Assembly (NCBI GenBank): GCA_024280775.1
Contig: JAJRPM010000013.1
Coordinates: 62,001-126,000, forward strand
Length of the DNA stretch: 64,000 nucleotides
Reading direction: 5' to 3'
Origin: Candidatus Zixiibacteriota bacterium
GTDB lineage: Bacteria > Zixibacteria > MSB-5A5 > GN15 > JACZUZ01
Shown: positions 8,913 to 17,023 of the stretch, piece by piece
Position numbering within the stretch: the first letter of the stretch is position 1
Layout of the letters: every line of letters starts with the position of its first letter
Made by a program: the position numbers and the translations under genes
Notes under the pieces: model-generated
The model's database searches: none
The model's input: the letters and a program-made list of their open reading frames with translations, nothing else
What the model was told of the DNA's origin: nothing

Positions 8913-9659
8913 TTAGCTGAATAGCTGTTCCAGTTCCTTCAATTGCTCCACTGAGTTAATCCCTCGAACCTCATCAGGATTCCCCGCCTGAGAGACAAAA
9001 CAAGGTTTGCCTTGTTTATTGAGAATTGAAATTACATCGGTCAAATAGTACTCGCCCTGTGAATTATCAGTGGTAACGGCATCGAGAGCCGAGAATAACT
9101 CCAAAGCCGAGAAAGCGAATATCCCGCTGTTTATTTCGTTAATCTGGAGAATCTCCGCTGATGCGTCCTTATGCTCCACAATTTCCAACAGCCTGTCACT
9201 GTCTCCATCGCGCACCGCCCTGCCATAACCGGTTGCATCCTCAAAGACCGCGCTCAAACAAGTGGCGCAAGCGGAATTCGCTTCATGATCGGCAAAAAGT
9301 GAACTCAGAGTCTTCTCGGATATAAAAGGCACATCACCGGCGGTAACCACCACTGCGCCGTCAAAACCAGCGAGAGTATCTTTGGTCATCATCACCGCAT
9401 GCCCGGTGCCTTTTTGCTCTCTCTGCCAGCAGAACTCAATCGAATGCTCAGGGAATGTCGCTCGAAGATGCTTCTCCACTTCCTCACCTTGATGACCAAT
9501 TACCACAACGATGCGGTTTATGCCAGCGCCTTTCAAGGCTCTTATTACATGATCAATAATCGGTTTGCCGGCGATTTCATGCAACACCTTGGCGCGCTCA
9601 GAGCGCATGCGGGTGCCCTTGCCGGCCGCTAAGACAATTGCGGCTCGTTCGTTATTCAT
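8913..9659 (-). CDS. UDP-N-acetylglucosamine pyrophosphorylase domain protein (GlmU N-terminal type)
   Basis: A nucleotidyltransferase that should convert GlcNAc-1-phosphate and UTP to UDP-GlcNAc, a precursor of peptidoglycan and lipid A. The nucleotide-binding motif LAAGKGTRMRS (residues 10-20), QREQKGTGHAV, VTAGDVPFI, TGYGRAVRD and EINSGIFAF all match the GlmU uridylyltransferase domain. At 248 aa it ends where that domain ends and lacks the left-handed beta-helix acetyltransferase half of bifunctional GlmU, so acetylation of glucosamine-1-phosphate must come from another protein. The gene stands between an exported hypothetical and panD. Confidence 0.88.
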   Translation of the reverse strand: MNNERAAIVLAAGKGTRMRSERAKVLHEIAGKPIIDHVIRALKGAGINRIVVVIGHQGEEVEKHLRATFPEHSIEFCWQREQKGTGHAVMMTKDTLAGFDGAVVVTAGDVPFISEKTLSSLFADHEANSACATCLSAVFEDATGYGRAVRDGDSDRLLEIVEHKDASAEILQINEINSGIFAFSALELFSALDAVTTDNSQGEYYLTDVISILNKQGKPCFVSQAGNPDEVRGINSVEQLKELEQLFS

Positions 9660-9742
9660 ATTTTCTCAGTTTTGAAGGTGAATATGTTGGTGAAAATCAA
9701 AGTGGGACAGCAGGAAGTTCAAGAAGCAGGTTTCCTATGATA

Positions 9743-10135
9743 CTATGTCGCGAGACTGTAGGGGGTTTCGGCGGTCTCACGTTCAAGTTTGACCGGACGA
9801 TTCTCCGCATCAACAAACACAAAACGCGGCACATATTTTTTGGCGTCACTCTCAGCCATTTGGGCAAAGGCAATAATAATTATCAAATCGCCCTTATGAG
9901 CCTTATGCGCGGCGGCTCCATTGATTCCTATCACCCCGGAATCCGCTTCGCCCTTGATAACATAGGTTTCAAACCTGTCACCGGTCGTGATATTAGCCAC
10001 TGAAACCTGCTCGAATTCCAGCAACCCGGCTTGTTTCATCAGGGTTTCATCAATGGTTATCGAACCAATATAGTCCAGATTCGCCTCGGTCACTGTGGCC
10101 CGGTGAATCTTACATTTGCACATTGTCACTGTCAT
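9743..10135 (-). CDS. panD: Aspartate 1-decarboxylase PanD (pyruvoyl enzyme)
   Basis: Makes beta-alanine from aspartate for pantothenate and coenzyme A. From the ATG at 10135 the protein is 130 aa and numbering matches the E. coli enzyme: Gly24-Ser25 is the self-cleavage site that yields the pyruvoyl group, and Arg54 and Tyr58 are in place. The KIHRATVTEANLDYIGS stretch is diagnostic. The frame stays open ten codons further upstream because of a 15-nt tandem repeat (MAVIG/MTVLD/MTVTM), but the family numbering argues for 10135. panC follows upstream on the same strand; panB is not in the window. Confidence 0.96.
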   Translation of the reverse strand: MTVTMCKCKIHRATVTEANLDYIGSITIDETLMKQAGLLEFEQVSVANITTGDRFETYVIKGEADSGVIGINGAAAHKAHKGDLIIIIAFAQMAESDAKKYVPRFVFVDAENRPVKLERETAETPYSLAT

Positions 10136-10279
10136 ATCTAACACTGTCATACCTATTACTGCCACAATTATACTTTATTAATCATCTGCCACCAACCCAA
10201 GAGCCCCAAGCCGACCGGCGCACCGAATATAATGATTACCACAGCCTAGGCAAGCGGTTTTTCAGTCGATTTGCCTCTC

Positions 10280-11122
10280 TCACAGGCGCAGATTATCTAT
10301 CAATCGAACGCCATGCACTCTGGCGGCCAATGAAATCATCGCGCCCTTTTTGAGAGCTTTCAGTGGCGCGAATGTCTCGAAGTCAGTAACAGCCACATAT
10401 TCGAATTTCACAGTCGGGCAAACCGTTTTGGCTTCACTTCTAATAAGTTCCCCAATCGCTCTGACGCTGGTCTCTCCGGCTTTGAACGCTTTACGCGCCG
10501 CGCGCAATCCAATTATTAAACACACGGCCTCCGCCCTTTGTTCGGGACTAAAATATTGATTACGGCTGGACATCGCCAACCCATCACGCTCTCTAACTGT
10601 CGGCGCTATGATGAATTTTACCGGATAGGCCAAATCAAGGCACATTCTTCTCAGAGTAAGCGCCTGTTGGTAATCTTTCTGCCCGAATATCACTACATCC
10701 GGTCTGGTAATATTCAACAATTTAGCCACAACTGTAGTTACACCCCGAAAATGTCCCGGACGACTGGCGCCCTCAAGCGTTTGTGTCATTTTCTCAACTG
10801 ACACATAGGTTTCAAATCCTTCGGGATAAATATCCTTCACCTGCGGCAGGAAAACAATATCCACACCTCTCTCTCGCAAAAGCGCCAGATCACGTCGATT
10901 ATCACGGGGATAATTCAAATAGTCTTCACCTGGTCCGAATTGAGTGGGATTTACAAATATCGAGGCAAGCGTCACATCGGCGCTCTTGCGAGCCCTATCT
11001 ACCAAAGCCAAATGCCCCTCATGCAAAGCGCCCATAGTTGGAACTAAGGCAAGTGTCTTTCCTGCGGCTACCAATTCACGCACAGCTTGTGACATTTTCT
11101 TTGGTGATCTGATTGTTCGCAT
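10280..11122 (-). CDS. panC: Pantothenate synthetase PanC
   Basis: ATP-dependent ligase that joins pantoate and beta-alanine. All class signatures are present in 280 aa: PTMGALHEGH near residues 28-37 (the HIGH-like motif), FVNPTQFGPGED, GHFRGVTTVVAKLLN, IFGQKDYQQ and AMSSRN (KMSKS-like). It ends 144 bp before panD on the same strand and starts 21 bp after the LTA-synthase-like gene. It therefore probably shares a transcript with that gene and with panD. Confidence 0.98.
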   Translation of the reverse strand: MRTIRSPKKMSQAVRELVAAGKTLALVPTMGALHEGHLALVDRARKSADVTLASIFVNPTQFGPGEDYLNYPRDNRRDLALLRERGVDIVFLPQVKDIYPEGFETYVSVEKMTQTLEGASRPGHFRGVTTVVAKLLNITRPDVVIFGQKDYQQALTLRRMCLDLAYPVKFIIAPTVRERDGLAMSSRNQYFSPEQRAEAVCLIIGLRAARKAFKAGETSVRAIGELIRSEAKTVCPTVKFEYVAVTDFETFAPLKALKKGAMISLAARVHGVRLIDNLRL

Positions 11123-11143
11123 TGATATACTCTGCCCGCTCTT

Positions 11144-13135
11144 CTATTGCTCTTTTGCCTTTGAAGTTGTGTCAAAAACTCCCTGATCAGACTTCAAGAG
11201 CCCTTTCTTGTACATCCCATATCCAATCTGAAAATAACTAATGGCGTCTCTGGCAAGCGATGACTCGATATTCTCGCCTAACAAAGTAAACTTGCCGTTA
11301 CTGGAATTGCGCAACCATAACTCCGCTCCACCTAGAATACCAAGCACCGCCAGCGTATCATTGCGCAACATAGCGACATCACGATTATGTGACAGCAGTA
11401 TCCAATCATCATGAGCATCCGGACGCAACATCGAGCGACCGAAGAAACTAGAATTGTAACTGAAATCCAGCATATCGAGAATCGTTGGAGCCAAATCCAG
11501 CTGTGACCCCAGCCGATCATTACGACTACCGGCAGGAAACAAAGCCGGGGCATAGAACAACAATGGTATTTCATAAGAGTCCATCGGAATCTCCTGCCGT
11601 CCATAGACTCTGGCGCCGTGATCGGCCATAAAGATAAACAAAGTGCTATCAAAAAACTCATGTGACTTCGCATCAGCTATGAACTTACCAATAGCATAAT
11701 CAGCATAGCGCACCGCAAACTTGCGAAACTGTTTTTGGGGATTAAATGGGATTCTGCCCTCGGGATAGGTAAATGGTGAATGATTCGAAACTGTAATCAT
11801 AGTGGCAAAGAACGGCTTCTTCTGCGCATGAAGTGAATCAAAGGTCATAAGCGCATTGTCAAATAGGTCCTCATCGCAAACTCCCCAAATTGTCGAAAAA
11901 GTCTTGCGGGAAAAATCGGTTTCATCGAGAACTTTGTCATAGGAGTTATTCGAGGCAAAATGCTCAAAATTATCAAAATAGGCGCGTCCGCCATAGAGGA
12001 ATACAGTTTGGTAGTCCTGAGTTTTGAGAGCCGAAGCTAGTGTAAAGAGGTCTTCATTGGCCGGACGCTTGACTATAGAGCGCCCTGGAATCGGCGGAAA
12101 ACTAATCACCGAGGCCTCAAGTCCGCGTACAGTGCGATTGCCTGTTGCATAGATATTCGTAAAGAGCACACCCTCGCCGGCCAGTGAGTCAAAATGCGGA
12201 GTAATGTTCACGCCCTCAGGCCTCAGCGAGCCGATAAATTCCGACCCAAAACTTTCCTCCAGCACTAGCACAATGTTGAAACGCCTCGCAGGTTTTTCGG
12301 ATTCAATTCGACGTGTCAATGTTCTTGCGCTTAGTGACTCTACATTCGCAACTGTAAACTCAGCGTCAGTGGTTTTGACTTGCCTCCGCACACGCTCAAT
12401 CGCCTCTGTCTCATCAATCGTGGCATAGTACACCTCGTAGTCCAACTCATTAGTTACAAAAGCATGAAAGAAATTGTAAACACCATTACCGGCGATTTCA
12501 TTGAGAACCCGGTTATCAGACACTCTGCTAGTGTCAATGTTGAACGACAAATAGAAAGCGCCACAAAGCGCCAAAAGGGCCAAAGAGCTACGCAGTCGCA
12601 CACCAAAGCTCGTGACATTCTCAAGAGCGCTAAGAATCCAGCGACGTGACAGCCACACAATCGCAACACTCAAAATCAAATCAATCAGTAGAACTGTACC
12701 AACGGGATATGTGTCCCAAAGATTGACGAAGACTTCATGCGGATAAACCAAATAGTCCACCGCCACATAATTCAGACGAGAGCTGAATTCATCGAAGAAA
12801 AACAACTCCAACACTATCAAATAAATAGCGGCATAGACAAAAATGAAGAATCCTCCGAAAGTCAGCCAGCGACCAAAGGCCGCCTCAAGCCACCTTTTCG
12901 GGAAGACCAATAAGAAAAGTGAATATAACAGAGCAAAGCCCGAAGCTACATATACATCAAAAGTAACACCCGAAAGAAGCGCCTGAAAATAATCCAGCGC
13001 CGAGACATCCACATTTGAAGATTGCAATATCAGTAGTGTAACTCTGGTGATGGTAGTAGAGACCAAATAGACTAGCGCCACCAACAGGAGAAGCTTGTTC
13101 TGGCCGGTAATATATGATGCAAATATTCTCTTCAA
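11144..13135 (-). CDS. LTA synthase-family phosphoglycerol transferase (sulfatase fold)
   Basis: A 663-aa polytopic enzyme. Five membrane segments occupy about residues 15-205. The extracytoplasmic alkaline-phosphatase/sulfatase domain runs from about 285 to 615. Expected catalytic features are visible: an acidic metal ligand in VLEESFGSEF (about 292-300), the nucleophilic threonine in NRTVRGLE (Thr335), and the metal-binding MADHG near residue 505. Relatives transfer glycerol phosphate to lipoteichoic acid in Gram-positives, or to membrane-derived oligosaccharides and other glycans in diderms (OpgB-type). In this diderm the acceptor is unknown; a periplasmic or outer-membrane glycan is the likely target. 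It sits between a GNAT gene and panC with short gaps. Confidence 0.85.
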   Translation of the reverse strand: MKRIFASYITGQNKLLLLVALVYLVSTTITRVTLLILQSSNVDVSALDYFQALLSGVTFDVYVASGFALLYSLFLLVFPKRWLEAAFGRWLTFGGFFIFVYAAIYLIVLELFFFDEFSSRLNYVAVDYLVYPHEVFVNLWDTYPVGTVLLIDLILSVAIVWLSRRWILSALENVTSFGVRLRSSLALLALCGAFYLSFNIDTSRVSDNRVLNEIAGNGVYNFFHAFVTNELDYEVYYATIDETEAIERVRRQVKTTDAEFTVANVESLSARTLTRRIESEKPARRFNIVLVLEESFGSEFIGSLRPEGVNITPHFDSLAGEGVLFTNIYATGNRTVRGLEASVISFPPIPGRSIVKRPANEDLFTLASALKTQDYQTVFLYGGRAYFDNFEHFASNNSYDKVLDETDFSRKTFSTIWGVCDEDLFDNALMTFDSLHAQKKPFFATMITVSNHSPFTYPEGRIPFNPQKQFRKFAVRYADYAIGKFIADAKSHEFFDSTLFIFMADHGARVYGRQEIPMDSYEIPLLFYAPALFPAGSRNDRLGSQLDLAPTILDMLDFSYNSSFFGRSMLRPDAHDDWILLSHNRDVAMLRNDTLAVLGILGGAELWLRNSSNGKFTLLGENIESSLARDAISYFQIGYGMYKKGLLKSDQGVFDTTSKAKEQ

Positions 13136-13151
13136 GTTCAGATTTCCAATT

Positions 13152-13748
13152 CTAGCGGCTAGATTTTGTGTTGGGGTTGTTCAAGGCATACATTCGAACT
13201 GTAACTCCGTCCATCACTATTACGTCTTTTTCGTACACCATTCCAATACGCTCGGCAACTTTTTGTGACGCTATATTTTCAGGATATATAAGTGATACCA
13301 TTCTGGCATAATTCCGTTCACTGAATCCCCAATCACGCGTAGCGCCTGCAGCCTCAGTTGCATAACCAAATCCCCAGTACTCTTTCCCCAACAAGTAAGC
13401 AATCTCATATTCGATAACTCCATTGATTTCCCAATAGAGAACCCCGCAATGACCAATCATAGTAGGCTTGGACAGAGTAGAATCAGACAGAGTAGGCTCA
13501 GACATAGCAGACTCAGAATCGTTATCATCAGCGAGAAAAACCGACCATAGTCCGATGTTTCTTTCCAAATGATGTGTGTGTTGGTGCTTCTTGATACTGT
13601 CGCGAACTTTTTCAACAGATTCAACTATATCACCCTTACCGATATAGCGCATTACCTCAGGATCAGAATAAAACCGGTAGTACTCAGGAGCGTCATCAAC
13701 GCTGATAGGTCTTAAGATGAGTCTTTCGGTTATAATAGTCCCGATCAT
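13152..13748 (-). CDS. GNAT-family N-acetyltransferase (RimJ/RimL-like)
   Basis: A 198-aa acetyltransferase of the RimJ/RimL branch: TERLILRPISVDDAPEYY at the N-terminus, EYEIAYLLGKEYWGFGYATEA (acetyl-CoA pyrophosphate-loop region, about residues 113-133) and ENIASQKVAERIGMVYE at the end. The substrate cannot be told. Residues about 77-96 are an insertion of pentapeptide repeats (SESAM, SEPTL, SDSTL, SKPTM) made by 15-nt DNA repeats, placed between two core strands, so probably a surface loop. It ends 16 bp before the LTA-synthase-like gene and may share its transcript. Confidence 0.85.
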   Translation of the reverse strand: MIGTIITERLILRPISVDDAPEYYRFYSDPEVMRYIGKGDIVESVEKVRDSIKKHQHTHHLERNIGLWSVFLADDNDSESAMSEPTLSDSTLSKPTMIGHCGVLYWEINGVIEYEIAYLLGKEYWGFGYATEAAGATRDWGFSERNYARMVSLIYPENIASQKVAERIGMVYEKDVIVMDGVTVRMYALNNPNTKSSR

Positions 13749-14015
13749 ATACTTCCCTGTTCGCTCTCCTCTTGGAGAATCTCTCCGGCATACGACAACC
13801 TTAGCGCCGCGCAGACTTTCATCCTGAGCGTAGCGAAGGTTCTTCTTCGATTCGTCCTGCTAACAACCAACAAGATACTTCGCTTCGCTCAGCATGACAC
13901 CCACCCGAATGGCGCATCCTGCGCCCTCCCGAATGTAGCTTTTCTCGCACAGTCACACAATACTTACCCGGCTTTAGCGCTTGTCTGACCTTCGCATGAG
14001 CGCTAACTTTCCTCT
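13749..14015. other. Divergent intergenic region carrying a palindromic repeat
   Basis: 267 bp between the divergent GNAT and M50-HlyD genes. Most of its middle is copy 1 of the 80-bp palindromic element; the remainder must hold both promoters, for which I see no clear consensus. Confidence 0.5.
13818..13898. repeat. 80-bp palindromic repeat element, copy 1
   Basis: The end reads CTTCGCTTCGCTCAGCATGAC and the opposite end TCATCCTGAGCGTAGCGAAG, giving an imperfect terminal inverted repeat. Copies of nearly the same length lie at 41473-41552, 42383-42462 (opposite orientation) and 49720-49801. All are intergenic. The form is that of a MITE or REP-like element with no coding capacity. Confidence 0.85.
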
Positions 14016-16409
14016 ATGCCCTCAAATCCGACAAAACAAGGAGACACCCACCCTGATAGGTATGACCACCCAGGTAATCTCCCTAAAATTCGCGACGACC
14101 TGGTCTCATCTCGCAGCGAATCCCAGGGGCAAATGTTCGTAATCATCAAAGACCCTCGCACCGGCCGCTATTTTCGAGTCCGCGAGCCGGAGTTCTGGCT
14201 CATCAACCAATTCAATGGCAAGCGCTCCGCAGATCAAATCGCAGTCCTCTTTGCGGATAAATTCAACATGGAATTACCCGCCACTGCAATAGAAAAATTC
14301 GCTCAAAAACTCGACTCACTCTTCTTTCTCGATACTGACCGCGCCGAATACGAGTCCAATCGGGCAATTCACAATACTCAGGACAACGAGAATCGCTCTA
14401 CTCTCTCAAAAATTCTGTTTCTAAAACTAGTATCATTCGACCCGACGAGTTTTCTGGACTCCATGCTAAAAGTATATCGCCCGATCCACGGTAAACTTCT
14501 CTTCGGCCTTTCATGGTTGTTCATGCTCTATGGACTAGGGGTAATGTGGAACAACATCGGCGCCTTCGCCCACGGCCTGGCCGATATTTTCTCATTAGGC
14601 TCGATATTCACCGCTATGATCGCTTTGGCTATAGTGATATTCCTGCATGAGCTGGCGCATGCAATAACCTGTCGCATTCACGGTGGCCAGGTCACCGAAG
14701 TCGGTTTCCTGCTCCTGTATTTTGAGCCATGTTTTTTTACCAATCTCTCCGATGCCTGGCTGTTCTCCGAGAAGAAACACCGCCTCGCGGTAATCTGGGC
14801 CGGACCATTTATGCAAATGCTAACCCTGGCTGCAGTGGTCCTGCTATGGCGAATCACGGTAGTCGGCTCGGCCATCAACCAAATCGCACAAATCAGCGCA
14901 ATTGTTTCACTAGTGACAATACTTTTTAATTTCAACCCGCTAATCAAACTCGACGGTTACTATTTGCTCTCAGACTGGCTGGAAATCCCCAACCTGCGAC
15001 GCAAAGCCTTCAAGTATTTCGGATCCCGCGCTAAACAGGCTCTATTTGGCATTGAAGATGACAGCTTCAACCCCGAGGAGTACACCCCTCGGGAGCGAAA
15101 AATACTCATGCGCTATGCCATCGCCTCAGTCCTATACTCTGCCATCCTGCTCGGCTATATCGGGTTTATCGCCGGAAGCTGGCTAATAGAGACTTTCGGC
15201 CTGGCCGGCGCGCTGGTATTGATAGCCACTCCGTTGTATATTCTACGTAAGGAATTGGTTGCGAGTATTCGCTATCTATCTAACCCTATGAAAGTTACAA
15301 AAAACATATTCAGCAGTCCCTTGCGAAGCATCTCGTATATCCTTTTCGGGATAGTTGTCGTAGTGGTGGTGTTTTTTGTGCCGTTCAAAGAGCGTGTGAG
15401 CGGCACAGTCGAGTTACTACCAATACAACGTTTCGCTATCAGCGCCGGCTCCGGCGGACAGGTATTCACCGAAATGAGAATATGCGGTGATAAACCAGAC
15501 CTGAAAACCGGCTACCTCAATATGAGCTCCTTCGACCTCTCAGCGTTGAGCATCAGCAAGCGAGTCTCTGCCGGAGAAATCGTCTCAGCAGGAGATACCT
15601 TGCTGGCGCTCCAATCAAATCAAGTCACCTCAGAATTAGAAGTAGCGCGTTCAGCCCTGACGACACTAGAAGCCCAACTGGCGCTTTTGAAATCTCCACC
15701 CAAGGCCGAAAGCCTGATGGTTCTAGTCGCCGATGCGCAGGCCTATGAATCCGAGTTTGAGCGAGCAACCTCCGAACTTAGTCGCAAACGCGAACTCTAT
15801 AGCAAACACCTTATTGCAAAAAACGAACTGGAAGACGCAGAATCCGCTGTCGGAATCAGCGCCTCAAAATGGAACTCCGCCAAATCTGTGGTTGAACTCC
15901 ACAAATCCCCCCCCAAACCGGAGCAGGAAGCCGTCATCAATAGCGATATCATCCAACAACAAGCCCGCATAAAGTTCCTCGAATCCCAAGTCTCCGCTCA
16001 AGTCATCACCAGTCCCTTCGATGGAAAAGTGGTCGAGGGAGCAGGCGAATCTGAATTCCTAGTGGTCATTGATGAAAGCCAAATTGAAGCGCGTATTCAC
16101 GTCTCAGATTTTGACCTGACTAAGGTAAGCCTGGGCCAAAACGTATCACTACGTGTGCGAAGCTACAGCTCTGAGACATTCGAAGGGCGCGTAAACCGCA
16201 TCAGCCAGGTCGGCTTTCGGCAGGAAATCCAAAATACCGCAAACACCGGAGAATTTGTAGTAGCGGCGATTTACCAGAATACTGAGGGAAAACTGCGACC
16301 GGGGATGAGCGGTTATGCGAAAATCGATATCGGCGAAAAAAATGCCTTCAATCTCATAGCCCAAAAAGTCCGCTCCTTCATAAGAGTGGAATTCTGGTCC
16401 CTATGGTAA
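14016..16409 (+). CDS. PqqD-like / M50 zinc protease / HlyD fusion protein
   Basis: A 797-aa membrane protein with three parts. Residues about 25-106 resemble PqqD, the domain that binds leader peptides of ribosomal natural products (RIKDP-type start, FWLINQFNGKRSADQIA, SLFFLD). Residues about 155-430 form an M50 site-2-type protease with HELAH at 211-215 and a third ligand region NPLIKLDGYY (Asp313), embedded in several membrane helices. From about 435 to the end is an HlyD-type adaptor: membrane helix, barrel-sandwich halves split by a coiled coil (about 535-660), and a closing beta domain. Such proteins are associated with maturation and export of small peptides. A tiny Gly-rich peptide gene with its own promoter lies 373 bp downstream. 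The actual substrate is inferred, not shown. Confidence 0.85.
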   Translation: MPSNPTKQGDTHPDRYDHPGNLPKIRDDLVSSRSESQGQMFVIIKDPRTGRYFRVREPEFWLINQFNGKRSADQIAVLFADKFNMELPATAIEKFAQKLDSLFFLDTDRAEYESNRAIHNTQDNENRSTLSKILFLKLVSFDPTSFLDSMLKVYRPIHGKLLFGLSWLFMLYGLGVMWNNIGAFAHGLADIFSLGSIFTAMIALAIVIFLHELAHAITCRIHGGQVTEVGFLLLYFEPCFFTNLSDAWLFSEKKHRLAVIWAGPFMQMLTLAAVVLLWRITVVGSAINQIAQISAIVSLVTILFNFNPLIKLDGYYLLSDWLEIPNLRRKAFKYFGSRAKQALFGIEDDSFNPEEYTPRERKILMRYAIASVLYSAILLGYIGFIAGSWLIETFGLAGALVLIATPLYILRKELVASIRYLSNPMKVTKNIFSSPLRSISYILFGIVVVVVVFFVPFKERVSGTVELLPIQRFAISAGSGGQVFTEMRICGDKPDLKTGYLNMSSFDLSALSISKRVSAGEIVSAGDTLLALQSNQVTSELEVARSALTTLEAQLALLKSPPKAESLMVLVADAQAYESEFERATSELSRKRELYSKHLIAKNELEDAESAVGISASKWNSAKSVVELHKSPPKPEQEAVINSDIIQQQARIKFLESQVSAQVITSPFDGKVVEGAGESEFLVVIDESQIEARIHVSDFDLTKVSLGQNVSLRVRSYSSETFEGRVNRISQVGFRQEIQNTANTGEFVVAAIYQNTEGKLRPGMSGYAKIDIGEKNAFNLIAQKVRSFIRVEFWSLW

Positions 16410-16501
16410 TCAGGGCTTCGCTGTAAACCGCTTCGAGTCAATAGATTACAAACGGAAACTCTTATGAGCATACTGCGTATATACAGTCATAGTTTTGGCC
16501 T

Positions 16502-16536
16502 TTTCCGCCACGCTGAAATTCAGAGCCAGGCGGAAA
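16502..16536. promoter_or_regulatory. Inverted repeat just upstream of the peptide promoter
   Basis: Perfect 8-bp arms TTTCCGCC (16502-16509) and GGCGGAAA (16529-16536) enclose a second small dyad (CTGAA/TTCAG). The repeat ends 4 bp before the TTGACA box. It lacks a following T-run on either strand, so an operator or structured site is more likely than a terminator for the upstream gene. Confidence 0.5.
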
Positions 16537-16540
16537 GGAC

Positions 16541-16568
16541 TTGACACAAGGTTAGATTAGTCTATCTT
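16541..16568 (+). promoter_or_regulatory. Predicted sigma-70-type promoter of the small-peptide transcript
   Basis: A perfect -35 box TTGACA (16541-16546) is followed, after a 16-bp spacer, by TATCTT (16563-16568), four of six bases of the -10 consensus. An imperfect dyad at 16554-16582 (AGATT...CTATCT TTAC AGATAG AATCT) covers the -10 and the expected start site, so it could be an operator or the first hairpin of the RNA. Confidence 0.55.
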
Positions 16569-16582
16569 TACAGATAGAATCT

Positions 16583-16782
16583 CCCTCCGCCGCCGCCCTT
16601 TGGATATTCGAGGGTAAATGGAAGGCGAGCGCGGGAGTCTTGCAAGGAAGTAAGGGTGGTTACCCGAGAGGGTATTCCACATTGAAATTGAGTCACACCC
16701 GGTCAGTCACCTTTGTCAGATGACTGAGGCGCAGGTGCTTGATTCGGGAACGGATTTGAACAACACGGAAGGAGGTGATTCT
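16583..16782 (+). ncRNA. Candidate structured 5' leader of the small-peptide gene
   Basis: About 200 nt between the predicted promoter and the peptide start. Pairing visible by eye includes a hairpin at 16656-16680 with GTGG/CCAC and TACCC/GGGTA closing a GAGA (GNRA) loop. A CAGTCA/TGACTG stem lies near 16705-16726, and CACCT (16708-16712) can pair with AGGTG (16733-16737) in an alternative or pseudoknot pairing. An 11-codon frame (ATG at 16618, MEGERGSLARK) could be a leader peptide. It matches no riboswitch class that I recognise. A cis-regulatory leader is inference; covariation would be needed. Confidence 0.35.
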
Positions 16783-16884
16783 TTGGAAAAATACGATCTA
16801 GCCATTGAAGAGCTTGAAGCAAAAATAGCTCCAATTGGCATCAGTCAAGGTGGTCAGCGTTGGGGCGGTTTCGGTGGCGGTTGA
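16783..16884 (+). CDS. Small Gly-rich peptide, candidate RiPP-type precursor
   Basis: A 33-residue peptide starting at TTG 16783, 7 nt after a full-consensus Shine-Dalgarno (AAGGAGGTGAT, 16769-16779), the strongest ribosome-binding site noticed in the window. The N-terminal half is an amphipathic acidic segment (EKYDLAIEELEAKIAP). The C-terminal half is core-like (IGISQGGQRWGGFGGG). This leader/core architecture resembles precursors of ribosomally made, modified peptides. In-frame starts further upstream (ATG 16720, 54 aa) are possible but lack a ribosome-binding site. The gene has its own promoter and terminator and follows a PqqD-M50-HlyD gene. No modifying enzyme lies in the window. Alternatives are a small regulatory protein or a chance frame. 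Confidence 0.6.
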   Translation: MEKYDLAIEELEAKIAPIGISQGGQRWGGFGGG

Positions 16885-16953
16885 TAAACCCACCGGCTTC
16901 CTTCGCTTTGAAGCCACTGTAGTAGTTTGCTGATACTGCAAAGTATTGGCCCC

Positions 16954-16990
16954 GAAGGCGGGATGGACGAACATCCCGTCTTCTTTTTTT
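16954..16990 (+). terminator. Strong intrinsic terminator of the small-peptide transcript
   Basis: A 12-bp stem (16954-16965 with 16972-16983, one G-T pair) with a 6-nt loop is followed by TTTTTTT at 16984-16990. It lies 70 bp after the peptide stop and ends 33 bp before the convergent kinase gene, closing a transcript of roughly 0.4 kb. Confidence 0.9.
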
Positions 16991-17023
16991 GCCTACACTT
17001 TTTTTTCAAACACTCAAATCAAC

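Noticed and set aside
9660-10003. Plus-strand 121-aa frame over panD
   Set aside because: It is antisense to PanD, whose catalytic residues and numbering are unambiguous.
16464-16544. 26-codon plus-strand frame (MSILRIYSHSF...) just after the M50-HlyD gene
   Set aside because: No ribosome-binding site, no leader/core pattern, and most of it overlaps the inverted repeat and the -35 region of the peptide promoter.
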